Assembly (NCBI RefSeq): GCF_019801465.1
Contig: NZ_JAHVJA010000006.1
Location: 62,001-126,000, forward strand
Direction of reading: 5' to 3'
Origin: Leisingera daeponensis
Lineage (GTDB): Bacteria > Pseudomonadota > Alphaproteobacteria > Rhodobacterales > Rhodobacteraceae
DNA: 64,000 nucleotides
Positions 34,908 through 43,717 of this stretch are shown here, one piece after another; the first letter of the stretch is position 1, and each line of letters starts with the position of its first letter. Position numbers and translations under genes: made by a program. The notes beneath the pieces were generated by a model. That model did not search any database, was not told the origin of the DNA, and saw nothing but the letters and a program-made list of their open reading frames with translations.

Positions 34908-35711
34908 ATGGGCAAAATTTTCTTTTTCGCAGCTCTGGCACTGGTAGTTGTGTCGGGTCTGATTTTCGCTCCGGCGGAAGCAAAGCTGGCAATCCACCCG
35001 ATGGACCAGTTCATCGTGCAGCCGCTGTTCGGCGGTGACCAAATCTCTTGGTACACCCCGACCAACGTGACCCTGTGGATGGCGCTGGCCGTTGCTGCCG
35101 TGTTCGCACTGCTGGTTCTGGGCTCTTCGCGCCGCGCCATCGTGCCGGGCCGCACCCAGTCGGTTGCGGAACTCGCCTACGGCTTCATCTACAAGATGGT
35201 CGAGGACGTGGCCGGGAAGGACGGCGTCAAGTTCTTCCCCTACATCATGACCTTGTTCATGTTCATCGTGATGGCCAACTTCCTGGGCCTGATCCCCGGC
35301 TCCTTCACCACCACCTCGCATATCGCGGTGACCGCGGTGCTGGCGGCGCTGGTGTTCCTGACCGTGACCATCTTGGGCTTCGTCAAGAACGGCGCCGACT
35401 TCCTGGGCCTGTTCTGGGTGTCGAGCGCGCCGCTGGCGCTCCGCCCGATCCTGGCGGTCATCGAACTGATTTCCTACTTCGTGCGCCCCGTCAGCCATTC
35501 CATCCGTCTTGCAGGTAACGTGATGGCGGGCCACGCGGTTCTGAAAGTGTTCGCAGGCTTTGCCGCAGCACTGGGCATGTTCAGCTTCCTGCCGATCTTT
35601 GCCATCACTGCGGTCTACGCACTCGAAGTTCTGGTGGCCTTCATTCAGGCCTACGTGTTCACCATCCTGACCTGCGTGTACCTGAAGGACGCACTGCACC
35701 CGAGCCACTAA
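34908..35711 (+). CDS. atpB: ATP synthase F0 subunit a
   Basis: A 267-residue membrane protein starting at the ATG at 34908 behind AGGAG. It has an N-terminal hydrophobic segment, then IHPMDQFIV and about five to six helices. The essential Arg is in [19 protein letters not shown], and the final helix has [22 protein letters not shown]. Subunit a forms the two proton half-channels facing the c-ring. It is 41 bp after atpI and 87 bp before atpE. Confidence 0.95.
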   Translation: MGKIFFFAALALVVVSGLIFAPAEAKLAIHPMDQFIVQPLFGGDQISWYTPTNVTLWMALAVAAVFALLVLGSSRRAIVPGRTQSVAELAYGFIYKMVEDVAGKDGVKFFPYIMTLFMFIVMANFLGLIPGSFTTTSHIAVTAVLAALVFLTVTILGFVKNGADFLGLFWVSSAPLALRPILAVIELISYFVRPVSHSIRLAGNVMAGHAVLKVFAGFAAALGMFSFLPIFAITAVYALEVLVAFIQAYVFTILTCVYLKDALHPSH

Positions 35712-35798
35712 GGCCAGGATCTGAAAGCTTACCGGGAGCGGCCCCGCAGGGGCGCCCCACCCTAGAAATCACCACATTCCATCGTAAGGAGAGACATC

Positions 35799-36035
35799 AT
35801 GGAAGGCGATATCGCACAACTCGGTCAATTCGTTGGCGCAGGCCTGGCAGCAATCGGTTCCGGCGCAGCCGCAATCGGTGTGGGCCACGTTGCCGGCAAC
35901 TTCCTGGCAGGCGCTCTGCGTAACCCGTCGGCAGCCGCCGGCCAGACCGCAACCCTGTTCATCGGCATCGCATTTGCAGAAGCACTGGGCATCTTCTCGT
36001 TCCTGGTCGCTCTGCTGCTGATGTTCGCCGTCTAA
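35799..36035 (+). CDS. atpE: ATP synthase F0 subunit c
   Basis: A 78-residue proteolipid with two helices joined by a polar loop ([14 protein letters not shown]). The proton-binding acid is Glu in [17 protein letters not shown] strong AAGGAG ribosome site lies seven to ten bases upstream. The protein is present in about 10-15 copies per enzyme. A stable hairpin just downstream may help keep its mRNA abundant. Confidence 0.96.
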   Translation: MEGDIAQLGQFVGAGLAAIGSGAAAIGVGHVAGNFLAGALRNPSAAAGQTATLFIGIAFAEALGIFSFLVALLLMFAV

Positions 36036-36061
36036 GACCTTAGGAACCTATTTCCTTACGG

Positions 36062-36095
36062 CCGGGCAGTGCGGCTTTAAACCTGCACTGCCCGG
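36062..36095 (+). repeat. 11-bp perfect hairpin between atpE and atpF'
   Basis: CCGGGCAGTGC (36062-36072) and GCACTGCCCGG (36085-36095) pair exactly around a 12-nt loop. It lies 27 bp after the atpE stop and 30 bp before the atpF' start. No U-run follows. It may protect the 3' end of atpE mRNA or pause transcription, raising c-subunit yield over b and b'. Confidence 0.7.
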
Positions 36096-36124
36096 TGTAA
36101 CGGCAAGTTCCCAAGGAGGACGAC

Positions 36125-36673
36125 ATGGCATCTAATACGCAAGACGCAGCACACGGCGCGGCAGACGCAGCGCACGGGTCTGCTCCGGGCATGCCGCAGC
36201 TGGACTTCTCGACCTTCGGGAACCAGATCTTCTGGCTCGTGGTCGCCCTGGTCGTGATCTACCTCATTCTGTCGCGCGTCGCGCTGCCCCGCATCGCTGC
36301 GGTGCTGGCCGAGCGTCAGGGGACCATCACCAACGACCTCGCCGCGGCTGAAGACCTGAAAGCCAAGGCTGTCGAGGCCGAAAACGCATACAACAAAGCT
36401 CTGGCGGATGCCCGTGCCGAGGCTCAGCGCATCGCTGCCGAGACTCGCGCCGAAATCCAGGCCGGGCTGGATGAGGCCATCGCCAAAGCAGACGAGCAGA
36501 TCGCTGCCAAGGCTGCCGAATCCGAAAAGGCGATCGCCGAGATCAAGGCCGGCGCGCTGGAAAGCGTGAAGGCGGTTGCAACCGACACTGCAGAGGCGCT
36601 GGTCGCTGCACTGGGCGGTTCGGCAGACAAAGACGCAATTGCCGCGGCAGTTGCCGAGCGGACGAAAGGATAA
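36125..36673 (+). CDS. ATP synthase F0 subunit b' (AtpF'/AtpX)
   Basis: A 182-residue peripheral-stalk protein. One transmembrane helix ([22 protein letters not shown] at about 36-57) is followed by a long charged coiled coil rich in Ala, Glu and Lys ([31 protein letters not shown]). The N-terminal 33 residues are hydrophilic. Alphaproteobacteria and chloroplasts use a b/b' pair instead of a b dimer, so this and the next gene together form the stator. Preceded by AAGGAGG. Confidence 0.92.
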   Translation: MASNTQDAAHGAADAAHGSAPGMPQLDFSTFGNQIFWLVVALVVIYLILSRVALPRIAAVLAERQGTITNDLAAAEDLKAKAVEAENAYNKALADARAEAQRIAAETRAEIQAGLDEAIAKADEQIAAKAAESEKAIAEIKAGALESVKAVATDTAEALVAALGGSADKDAIAAAVAERTKG

Positions 36674-36677
36674 GGTC

Positions 36678-37235
36678 ATGCGCAATATTCTCGCTCTTGC
36701 CCTGACCCTTGGCGCGGCTTCCCCTGCATTTGCGGCCGGCGGCGGCATGGACCTGTCCAACACCAACCTGGTTGTTGCACTGGCGTTCATTCTGTTCATC
36801 GGCATTCTGCTGTTTGCCAAGGTGCCCTCGCTGATCGCCGCTCAGCTGGACAACCGCGCCGAAGGCATCCAGAAGGAACTGGACGAAGCCCGCGCCCTGC
36901 GTGAAGAGGCCCAGACGGTTCTGGCCTCCTATGAGCGCAAGCAGCAGGAAGTTCAGGCCCAGGCCGACCAGATCGTGGCCGCCGCCCGTGACGACGCTGC
37001 CCGCGCAGCCGAGCAGGCCAAGGCCGATCTGGAGGTTTCCATCGCCCGCCGTCTGGCAGCTGCCCAGGAGCAGATCGCTTCGGCGGAAGCTTCGGCTGTG
37101 AAGGAAGTGCGCGACCAGGCAATCAGCATCGCTGTTGCCGCCGCGGATCAGGTGATCTCCAAGCAGATGACCGCCGCTGAGGCCAACAAGCTGATCGACG
37201 CCGCCATCGCGGATGTGGACGCCAAGCTGCACTAA
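36678..37235 (+). CDS. atpF: ATP synthase F0 subunit b
   Basis: A 185-residue protein starting at the ATG at 36678, four bases after the b' stop, so coupled to it. Its N-terminus (MRNILALALTLGAASPAFAAGGG) looks like a cleavable signal, then comes the membrane helix NLVVALAFILFIGILLFAKVP and a coiled coil. It forms the stator stalk with b'. The signal-like start is seen in other alphaproteobacterial b subunits. The operon ends at a clear terminator. Confidence 0.93.
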   Translation: MRNILALALTLGAASPAFAAGGGMDLSNTNLVVALAFILFIGILLFAKVPSLIAAQLDNRAEGIQKELDEARALREEAQTVLASYERKQQEVQAQADQIVAAARDDAARAAEQAKADLEVSIARRLAAAQEQIASAEASAVKEVRDQAISIAVAAADQVISKQMTAAEANKLIDAAIADVDAKLH

Positions 37236-37263
37236 GCTTTGGCTGATACAGACAAGTTAAAAG

Positions 37264-37291
37264 AACCCGGTCCGAGTGGCCGGGTTTTTTT
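37264..37291 (+). terminator. Intrinsic terminator of the F0 operon
   Basis: AACCCGG (37264-37270) pairs with CCGGGTT (37280-37286), with an inner CC/GG pair around GAGT and one bulged T, followed by a T7 run at 37285-37291. It lies 28 bp after the atpF stop. Confidence 0.92.
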
Positions 37292-37342
37292 GTGTCCGCA
37301 GTTGGTGGGCGGAACTGCGCACCCAACGGGGCTGGCATGGCT

Positions 37343-37365
37343 GTAGGGTGGGTATTTTGCCCACC
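37343..37365. repeat. Short palindromic repeat, copy 1 (GTAGGGTGGG...CCCACC type)
   Basis: GTAGGG begins a GGTGGG/CCCACC inverted repeat with a short AT-rich centre. A second copy, inverted, with GGCGGGC/GCCCGCC and the same GTAGGG flank, lies at 51743-51765. The shared GTAGGG plus palindrome suggests a dispersed mini-repeat family. It also sits just after the GntR stop and could end its transcript. Confidence 0.5.
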
Positions 37366-37373
37366 GGTTAGAG

Positions 37374-38144
37374 TTAGCCCTTGCCCGTCTCATGCTCCAG
37401 CCGCTGTTTTGCCACTTCAGCGTTGCGCTCAGCGCGTTGGTGGTCGGTGAGGGCCTGTTTCACATAGTCCAGATGCGCCTCCACCGCGGTGCGGGCGGCC
37501 TGCGGGTCGCGGGCCTGCAGGGCGGCGTTGATGGCGCGGTGCTGCTCCAAGAGCGCCTCATAAGTGGTGTGCTGCTGGAACATGATGCGGCGGTTGTAGA
37601 AGACGCCCTCGCGCAGCAGATCGAACATCGAGCGCATCATGTGCAGCATGATCACGTTGTGGCTGGCGTCCATGATGGCGGAGTGGAACTGGGCGTCGAG
37701 CTTGGCCGCCTCCTCGGACACAGCGGGATTGCCGGCCGCCTCCATTTTGTCAAAAATCGTCTGGATTACTTGCAGGTCGTAATCCGAGCTGAACCGGGCG
37801 GCGCGCTCAGCCGCCAGCCCTTCCATGTCGCGGCGGAAGGAAAGGTAGTCGAACACCGCCTCGTCATGGGTGGCGAATAGCCGGATCAGGGCAGGGGAGA
37901 AGGCGGAACCGAGAACATCGGCCACAAATACGCCGGAACCGGCCTTGGACGCCAGCAGGCCGCGTTCCTGCAATTCGCCGATGGCATCGCGCAGGGAGGG
38001 GCGGGAAACGCCCAGCCGCTCGGCCAACTCCCGCTCGGCCGGCAGCCGCTCGCCCGGTGAAAGGATGCCGCGCAGGATCAGCTGCTCGATCTGCTTAACG
38101 ACGGAGACGGAGAGTTTCTCGGGCTGAACTTTCTGGAAGGGCAT
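37374..38144 (-). CDS. GntR-family (FadR/FCD-type) transcriptional regulator
   Basis: A 256-residue regulator. The GntR winged helix is residues about 8-75 (LILRGILSPGERLPAERELAERLGVSRPSLRDAIGELQERGLL). The FCD effector domain follows with metal-binding histidines in AQFHSAIMDASHN and AVEAHLDYV. It is divergent from the aminotransferase gene, with two palindromes in the gap, so it likely controls that gene in response to an amino-acid or keto-acid ligand. Confidence 0.9.
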   Translation of the reverse strand: MPFQKVQPEKLSVSVVKQIEQLILRGILSPGERLPAERELAERLGVSRPSLRDAIGELQERGLLASKAGSGVFVADVLGSAFSPALIRLFATHDEAVFDYLSFRRDMEGLAAERAARFSSDYDLQVIQTIFDKMEAAGNPAVSEEAAKLDAQFHSAIMDASHNVIMLHMMRSMFDLLREGVFYNRRIMFQQHTTYEALLEQHRAINAALQARDPQAARTAVEAHLDYVKQALTDHQRAERNAEVAKQRLEHETGKG

Positions 38145-38162
38145 CTGGAAGCTCTGACGGAT

Positions 38163-38181
38163 TGGTCAAGATATATGACCA
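38163..38181. promoter_or_regulatory. Candidate GntR operator 1
   Basis: TGGTCA (38163-38168) and TGACCA (38176-38181) form an inverted repeat with a 7-bp AT spacer. It lies 19 bp upstream of the gntR ATG, so it is well placed for autoregulation. Its GGTCA half-site resembles FadR-type operators such as TGGTnnnACCA. Confidence 0.6.
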
Positions 38182-38226
38182 CGCGGCGGCCCTGGCTGCA
38201 AGGGTGAGTGGCTTCACGAAGGTTGT

Positions 38227-38246
38227 AACAATAGGTCAGTATTGTT
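38227..38246. promoter_or_regulatory. Candidate operator 2 upstream of the aminotransferase
   Basis: AACAATA (38227-38233) and TATTGTT (38240-38246) pair exactly across GGTCAG. It lies 55 bp upstream of the aminotransferase start, in the divergent gap with gntR. It differs in sequence from operator 1, so a second regulator or a different half-site preference is possible. Confidence 0.55.
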
Positions 38247-38301
38247 GACTTTAATTTGCGATCGCCTAGCGTTCCGCTAGATCACACGCCAGGAGAGGGC
38301 C

Positions 38302-39510
38302 ATGCAGTTGGATCAGAACTTTGCCAGCCGGAATGCGCGGATGAAGGCGTCGGAGATCCGCGAGCTTCTGAAACTGCTGGATCAGCCGGACATTATCTCT
38401 TTTGCTGGTGGCATTCCGGATCCGGCGCTGTTCCCCGCGGACGACTTTGCCGAGGCTTTCACCATTGCGCTGGCGCCGGACCGGCAGGCGCAGGCGCTGC
38501 AGTATTCCGTTAGCGAGGGCTACCTGCCGCTGCGCCAGTGGATCGTGGGGGAGATGAAGAAGATTGGCATCGTCTGCGAGCCGGAGAATGTGCTGATTAC
38601 CTCCGGTTCGCAGCAGGCGCTGGACTATCTGGGAAAGCTGTTCCTCTCGCCGGGCGATACCGCGCTGGTCGGCTGGCCAACTTACTTGGGCGCGCTGGCG
38701 GCCTTCAACGCTTATGAGCCGCGCTATGACCGGCTGTCGCTGAACGGGAACCGCACCGCGGAGAGCTATGCCGAAGGCGCGGCAGAGGCCGGCAGTACGG
38801 TGAAATTCGCCTATCTGTCGCCGGACTTTGCCAACCCGACCGGAGAGACACTGGACCGCGCCGGGAGGTTTCGGCTGCTGGAACTGGCGGACAAGCTGGA
38901 TTGCGCCGTTATCGAGGATGCGGCCTATCAGTCGCTGCGATATGACGGCGAACCCGTGCTGCCGGTGCTGGCGCTGGAGATTGAACAGAAGGGCTCGATC
39001 GAGGATTGCCGGACGGTTTACTGCGGCACCTTCAGCAAGACCCTGGCGCCGGGGGTGCGGATCGGCTGGGCAGTTGCGGCCAAACCGGTGATCGCGCAGA
39101 TGGTGCTGCTGAAACAGGCGGCAGACCTGCATACGGCGTCGATCAACCAGATGGCTGTGCATGGCGTTGCAGAGACCTGTTTCGACGCCCATGTGGAGCA
39201 GCTGCGCGCGGTTTATCAGCGCCGCCGGGACGTGATGCTTGCGGCCATGGCGGAACATATGCCGGAGGGCGTGGAGTGGACCCGGCCAGAGGGCGGGATG
39301 TTCATCTGGGTGACCCTGCCGGATGGCATGAGCGGGGCAGGCTTGCTGGCGCGTTCGCTGGAGACGGAACGGGTGGCCTTTGTCCCCGGCCAGGCGTTCT
39401 TTGCCGATGGCAGCGGCCAGAACACGATCCGGTTGAGCTTCTCCAATTCCTACCATACGGCCATCGAGGAAGGCATTGCCCGGCTGGGGCGGTTGTTGCG
39501 GTCCGTTTGA
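38302..39510 (+). CDS. PLP-dependent aminotransferase, class I/II (2-aminoadipate/LysN-like)
   Basis: A 402-residue fold-type I enzyme. Early residues NARMKASEIRELLKLLDQPDIISFAGGIPDPALFP match the AAT-like LysN/aromatic group. The PLP lysine is in YCGTFSKTLAPGVRIGW, and GSQQALDYLGKLF and SPDFANPTGETL contact the cofactor. It would transaminate an amino acid against a 2-oxo acid; the substrate is unclear (2-aminoadipate, aromatic or branched-chain are candidates). Control by the divergent GntR protein suggests a catabolic role. ATG with GAGAGG upstream. Confidence 0.87.
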   Translation: MQLDQNFASRNARMKASEIRELLKLLDQPDIISFAGGIPDPALFPADDFAEAFTIALAPDRQAQALQYSVSEGYLPLRQWIVGEMKKIGIVCEPENVLITSGSQQALDYLGKLFLSPGDTALVGWPTYLGALAAFNAYEPRYDRLSLNGNRTAESYAEGAAEAGSTVKFAYLSPDFANPTGETLDRAGRFRLLELADKLDCAVIEDAAYQSLRYDGEPVLPVLALEIEQKGSIEDCRTVYCGTFSKTLAPGVRIGWAVAAKPVIAQMVLLKQAADLHTASINQMAVHGVAETCFDAHVEQLRAVYQRRRDVMLAAMAEHMPEGVEWTRPEGGMFIWVTLPDGMSGAGLLARSLETERVAFVPGQAFFADGSGQNTIRLSFSNSYHTAIEEGIARLGRLLRSV

Positions 39511-39556
39511 GGCCCGACAGGCTTCTGCTAGGCAAAACACCGCCGGATCCTGCGGG

Positions 39557-39565
39557 TTATCCACA
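39557..39565 (+). promoter_or_regulatory. Perfect DnaA box upstream of smc
   Basis: TTATCCACA matches the consensus DnaA site TTATNCACA at all positions. It lies 111 bp upstream of the smc start codon in the gap after the aminotransferase gene. A weaker match (7 of 9) is nearby, at TTTGCACA. A TTGACA sits about 60 bp upstream of the smc start. Confidence 0.55.
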
Positions 39566-39675
39566 AGATATGGTGTGGTTTGCACAGAATTCGCCCCGAT
39601 TTGGGGGTGCGGAGCGTTGACACAGGGGGTAGGAACCGCTGAACTTTCTCGATACGGAATCACGAAGGGGCAGCT

Positions 39676-42600
39676 TTGCGGTTTTCCAAGCTCAGGCTGA
39701 ACGGCTTCAAAAGCTTTGTTGATCCTACCGAACTGGTCATAGCCGATGGGCTGACAGGGGTTGTGGGTCCAAACGGTTGCGGCAAATCCAATCTTCTCGA
39801 GGCTCTGCGCTGGGTGATGGGCGAGACCCGCGCCAAGGCGATGCGCGGCGGCGGCATGGAGGATGTGATCTTTGCAGGCACCTCGTCGCGGCCCGCCCGC
39901 AACTTCGCCGAGGTGAGCTTGCAGATCGACAACTCCGAGCGTTTGGCGCCGTCCGGGTTCAACGACAGCGATATCCTGGAGATCGTTCGGCGTATCACCC
40001 GGGATGTGGGCAGTGCCTATAAATCCAACGGCAAGGATGTACGGGCGCGGGACGTGCAGATGCTGTTTGCCGATGCCTCTACCGGGGCGCATTCGCCTGC
40101 GCTGGTGCGGCAGGGACAGATTGCTGAGCTGATCAACGCAAAGCCCAAGGCGCGGAGGCGCATTCTGGAAGAGGCCGCGGGGATCTCCGGCCTCTATCAG
40201 CGCCGCCATGAGGCAGAGCTGAAGCTGAAGAACACAGAGGCCAACCTTCTGCGCGTTGATGACGTGATCGAACAGCTGGCGGCTCAGCTGGCGCAGCTGG
40301 CCAAGCAGGCGCGGCAGGCGCAGCGCTACCGCGAGATCGGCGAGAAGCTGCGGCTGTCCGAAGGCATGCTGCTGTACCGGCGCTGGCGCGAGGCGGATGA
40401 GGCGCGGCTGGCCTCCGAGGATGAGCTGCGGGTGCGGGTCGAGCAGGCGTCAAAGGCCGAGGCGCTCGTTCGGGCCGCTGCCGCGCAGCGCGGCACGTTT
40501 GAGGAAAAGCTGCCGCCCCTGCGCGAGGAAGAGGCCATCGCGGCCGCGATTCTGCAGCGGCTGGTGGTGCAGCGGGATTCACTGGGCGATCAGGAGGCGC
40601 AGGCGCGCCAAACCATCGAACGGCTCAGCAGCCGGATCGTGCAGCTGGGCAACGACATAGAACGCGAGGCGGGCCTGAACAAGGACGCCGGCGAGACCAT
40701 CGAACGTCTGGAATGGGAGCAGCGCGAGCTGTCCAAGGCCGGCGACGGCCATGATGCCAAACTCGCCGAAGCCGCTGAACTGGCCCGCGATGCGGGTTCG
40801 ATCCTGCAGGCCCGCGAAGATCATCTGGCGCAAGTAACCGAGGATGTGGCCCGCCTCGCGGCCCGCCACCAGTCGGCGCGGCGCGCGGTCGAGGACTGCC
40901 AGCGCGCTCTTGGCCGCTCTGAGGGCGAAGCGGAGAAGGCCCGCGCAGCCCAGGGCGAAGCGCGGGAAGCGCTGGAATTGGCGGCCGAGAAGTTTGAGTC
41001 GGCGGTGACGGCTGAGGAAGAGGCCCGCGAAGCCTCGGAGATGGCGGAAGAGGCGCTGGAGGCAGCCGATGAGGCGCGCACTGAAACGCAGAGCCGCGAG
41101 GCCGAGGCGCGCTCGCAGCGTTCCGAGGCCGAAGGCGAGCTGGGTGCGCTGCGTGCTGAAGTGACTGCACTGGCCAAGCTGGTGGAGCGCGACACCGCCG
41201 AGGGCGGCCAGGTTCTGGATGAGCTGACCGTGGCCCCGGGGTACGAGAAGGCGCTGGGTGCTGCGCTGGCTGATGATCTGCGGGCGCCCCTGGCGGATGC
41301 GGACGGACCGACCGGTTGGCTGTCGCTGCCGGGCTATGACCGCGACGCGGCGCTGCCGGAGGGGGCACAGCCTTTGGCGCTGTTTGTCTCCGGCCCGGAG
41401 GCCCTGTCGCGCCGGGTGGCGCAGATCGGGCTGGTGGACGGCGACGCCGCGGCGGGCTTGCAGGCACAGCTGCAGCCGGGGCAGCGCTTGGTCACGCTGG
41501 AGGGTGACCTGTGGCGCTGGGATGGCTACCGAGCCTGGGCCGAGGATGCTCCGAGTGCCGCAGCCCTGCGGCTGGAGCAGCTCAATAAGCTGGAAGCGCT
41601 GAAGCAGGAAATGGAGCGTGTCAGCGCCAAGGCCGACGGCGCCCGCGCCGCGCATGAAATGCTGCTGCGCAAGCTGGAAGAGGTGACGCTGGCCGACCAG
41701 AACGCCCGTCAGGCCCGCCGTGTGGCGGATCAGCGGGTGGCTGATGCGGCCCGTGCCCTTAGCCGGGCAGAGGCCGACCGCAACCTGGCCGAAGGCAAGC
41801 TGGAGACCCTGGGCATTGCGGTGTCGCGTCATGAGGAAGACGCGCTGAACGCCAGCTTGCAGCTGAAAGAGGCTCAAAAGGCGCTGGGGGAACTGGGCGA
41901 CCTGGATCAGGCCCGCACCGCGGTGGAAGACATCAAGCAGTCGGTGGAGGCGGCGCGGATCACCATGCTGACCCACCGCTCCAGTCATGACGAGCTGCGC
42001 CGTGAGGGCGAGGCTCGCACCAAACGCGCGCAGGAAGTCACCAAGGAGCTGTCGGGCTGGCGCCACCGTCTGGAGAGCGCCGAGGCGCGGATCGAGGAAC
42101 TGGCCGAACGACGTGAGGCCTCGCAGGTCGAATTGGAAGAGGCCAACGCGGTTCCGGAGGAGATTGCGGAAAAGCGGGAAGAGCTGAATGAGGCGATCTC
42201 CGAGGCCGAAGCGCGTAAGTCGGCCGCCACCGAGGCACTGATTGCAGCCGAAGCCGAGCTGCGCGAGGCCGTCCACAAGGAGCGCGAATGCGAGCGGCTG
42301 GCCTCCGAGGCGCGCGAGGCCCGGGCCCGTTCCGAGGCACGCAGCGACGCAGCCAAGGATGCCGTGACACAGGCCGCTGGCCGGATCATCGAGGCGCAGC
42401 AGATCACCCCGCAGGCGCTGCTCGAGAAACTGGGCGTGTCGCCGGACGAAATGCCGTCCTCAGAGGATCTGGAGCATGACGTCGACCGCTACAAGCGCCA
42501 GCGCGATGCGCTGGGGGCGGTCAACCTGCGCGCCGAGGAAGACGCGCGCAGTGTTCAGGAAGAGCATGATACGCTGGTGGCTGAAAAGCTGGATCTGGAA

Positions 42601-43131
42601 GGCGCGGTGAAGACCCTGCGCGACGGCATTTCCAGCCTCAACCGCGAGGGCCGCGAGCGGCTGCTGACCGCCTTCGAGCAGGTGAACAACAGCTTTGCGA
42701 TGCTGTTCACCCATCTGTTCGGCGGCGGTGAGGCCAATCTGGTGATGGTCGAAAGCGACGACCCGCTGGATGCGGGGCTTGAGATCATGTGCCAGCCGCC
42801 GGGCAAGAAGCTGTCGACCCTGTCGCTGCTGTCGGGCGGCGAGCAGACGCTGACCGCCATGGCACTGATCTTTGCGGTGTTCCTGTCGAACCCGGCGCCG
42901 ATCTGTGTGCTGGACGAGGTCGACGCGCCGCTGGATGACGCCAACGTCACCCGTTTCTGCGATCTGCTGGACGAGATGTGCCGCCAGACCGATACCCGCT
43001 TCCTGATTATCACCCACCACGCGGTGACTATGGCGCGGATGGACCGGCTTTTCGGCGTCACCATGCAGGAAAAGGGCGTCAGCCAGCTGGTTTCGGTTGA
43101 CCTCAAGAAGGCAGAGGCGATGGTGGCCTGA
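39676..43131 (+). CDS. smc: Chromosome segregation protein SMC
   Basis: A 1151-residue SMC ATPase, the usual size. It starts at TTG (39676) behind GGGG; the N-terminus RFSKLRLNGFKSFVDPTELV is family-typical. Walker A is GPNGCGKSN at 31-39. Long coiled coils flank a hinge around 500-640, and the C-terminal head has LSLLSGGEQTLTAMALIFAV and Walker B PICVLDEVDAPLDD. It condenses and segregates the chromosome with ScpA/ScpB, whose genes are not in this window. A DnaA box precedes it. Confidence 0.95.
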   Translation: MRFSKLRLNGFKSFVDPTELVIADGLTGVVGPNGCGKSNLLEALRWVMGETRAKAMRGGGMEDVIFAGTSSRPARNFAEVSLQIDNSERLAPSGFNDSDILEIVRRITRDVGSAYKSNGKDVRARDVQMLFADASTGAHSPALVRQGQIAELINAKPKARRRILEEAAGISGLYQRRHEAELKLKNTEANLLRVDDVIEQLAAQLAQLAKQARQAQRYREIGEKLRLSEGMLLYRRWREADEARLASEDELRVRVEQASKAEALVRAAAAQRGTFEEKLPPLREEEAIAAAILQRLVVQRDSLGDQEAQARQTIERLSSRIVQLGNDIEREAGLNKDAGETIERLEWEQRELSKAGDGHDAKLAEAAELARDAGSILQAREDHLAQVTEDVARLAARHQSARRAVEDCQRALGRSEGEAEKARAAQGEAREALELAAEKFESAVTAEEEAREASEMAEEALEAADEARTETQSREAEARSQRSEAEGELGALRAEVTALAKLVERDTAEGGQVLDELTVAPGYEKALGAALADDLRAPLADADGPTGWLSLPGYDRDAALPEGAQPLALFVSGPEALSRRVAQIGLVDGDAAAGLQAQLQPGQRLVTLEGDLWRWDGYRAWAEDAPSAAALRLEQLNKLEALKQEMERVSAKADGARAAHEMLLRKLEEVTLADQNARQARRVADQRVADAARALSRAEADRNLAEGKLETLGIAVSRHEEDALNASLQLKEAQKALGELGDLDQARTAVEDIKQSVEAARITMLTHRSSHDELRREGEARTKRAQEVTKELSGWRHRLESAEARIEELAERREASQVELEEANAVPEEIAEKREELNEAISEAEARKSAATEALIAAEAELREAVHKERECERLASEAREARARSEARSDAAKDAVTQAAGRIIEAQQITPQALLEKLGVSPDEMPSSEDLEHDVDRYKRQRDALGAVNLRAEEDARSVQEEHDTLVAEKLDLEGAVKTLRDGISSLNREGRERLLTAFEQVNNSFAMLFTHLFGGGEANLVMVESDDPLDAGLEIMCQPPGKKLSTLSLLSGGEQTLTAMALIFAVFLSNPAPICVLDEVDAPLDDANVTRFCDLLDEMCRQTDTRFLIITHHAVTMARMDRLFGVTMQEKGVSQLVSVDLKKAEAMVA

Positions 43132-43192
43132 CTTCCGGCGCGGAGGAACCGCGCCGGACCTGTTTGACAAGACGAATTTTGTGGAGTGACAG

Positions 43193-43660
43193 ATGTATAC
43201 GCTCAAAGCAATTGCTGCGGCTGCTGTGCTGGTGATGCCGGCTGCCGCAATGGCGGAAAATGTTGTTGCCAAGACCGGGGACAGTGTCGCCAATTTTTTC
43301 AAGGACGAGGGCGCCGAGGTTGAAATGACCACTGACAGCGTTGGCGACCCGAACCTGAAGGTCGAATACTACGGCAATGACTTCTCGGTTTATTATTACG
43401 GCTGCGACAACAACACCGACTGCGAGGCCATTCAGTTCTTCTCCGGCTACCAGACTGACGGCAGCGTGCGCCTGTCCAAAATCAATGAATGGAACACCAA
43501 TAATCGATTTGCCCGTGCCTATGTCTCCGAGGAAGGCTCCGCCCGGATCGAGATGGATCTGCTGCTGGGGGATAATGGCATGACTCCGGATGACTTTGCC
43601 GATGCGGTCGGAATATGGAACCGGGCCGTGCAGGATTTCGAGGAATTCATCGGTTGGTAA
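43193..43660 (+). CDS. Exported YbjN-domain protein
   Basis: A 155-residue protein with a signal peptide (MYTLKAIAAAAVLVMPAAAMA, cleavage after about residue 21). The mature part has the YbjN pattern: VANFFKDEGAEVEMTTDSVGDPNL, FSVYYYGCDNNTDCEAIQFFSGYQTDG and IEMDLLLGDNGMTPDDFADAVGIWN. Two cysteines (CDNNTDC) may form a disulfide, which suits periplasmic location. YbjN-type proteins help other proteins fold or oligomerise. It follows smc by 61 bp. Confidence 0.85.
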   Translation: MYTLKAIAAAAVLVMPAAAMAENVVAKTGDSVANFFKDEGAEVEMTTDSVGDPNLKVEYYGNDFSVYYYGCDNNTDCEAIQFFSGYQTDGSVRLSKINEWNTNNRFARAYVSEEGSARIEMDLLLGDNGMTPDDFADAVGIWNRAVQDFEEFIGW

Positions 43661-43717
43661 TCCCGCCGTCACCGGATCGTGACAGCAGGTTGCAGACTGA
43701 AACGCTAGGGTGGGGGC

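Noticed and set aside
38266-40209. A 647-codon reverse-strand frame opposite the aminotransferase and the start of smc.
   Set aside because: Composition is Arg/His/Gln-rich with no family features, and it lies opposite two clear genes.
40579-42276. A 565-codon reverse frame opposite smc, and a similar 578-codon one opposite the def-fmt region.
   Set aside because: Both are shadows of long genes on the other strand; no ribosome site or domain.
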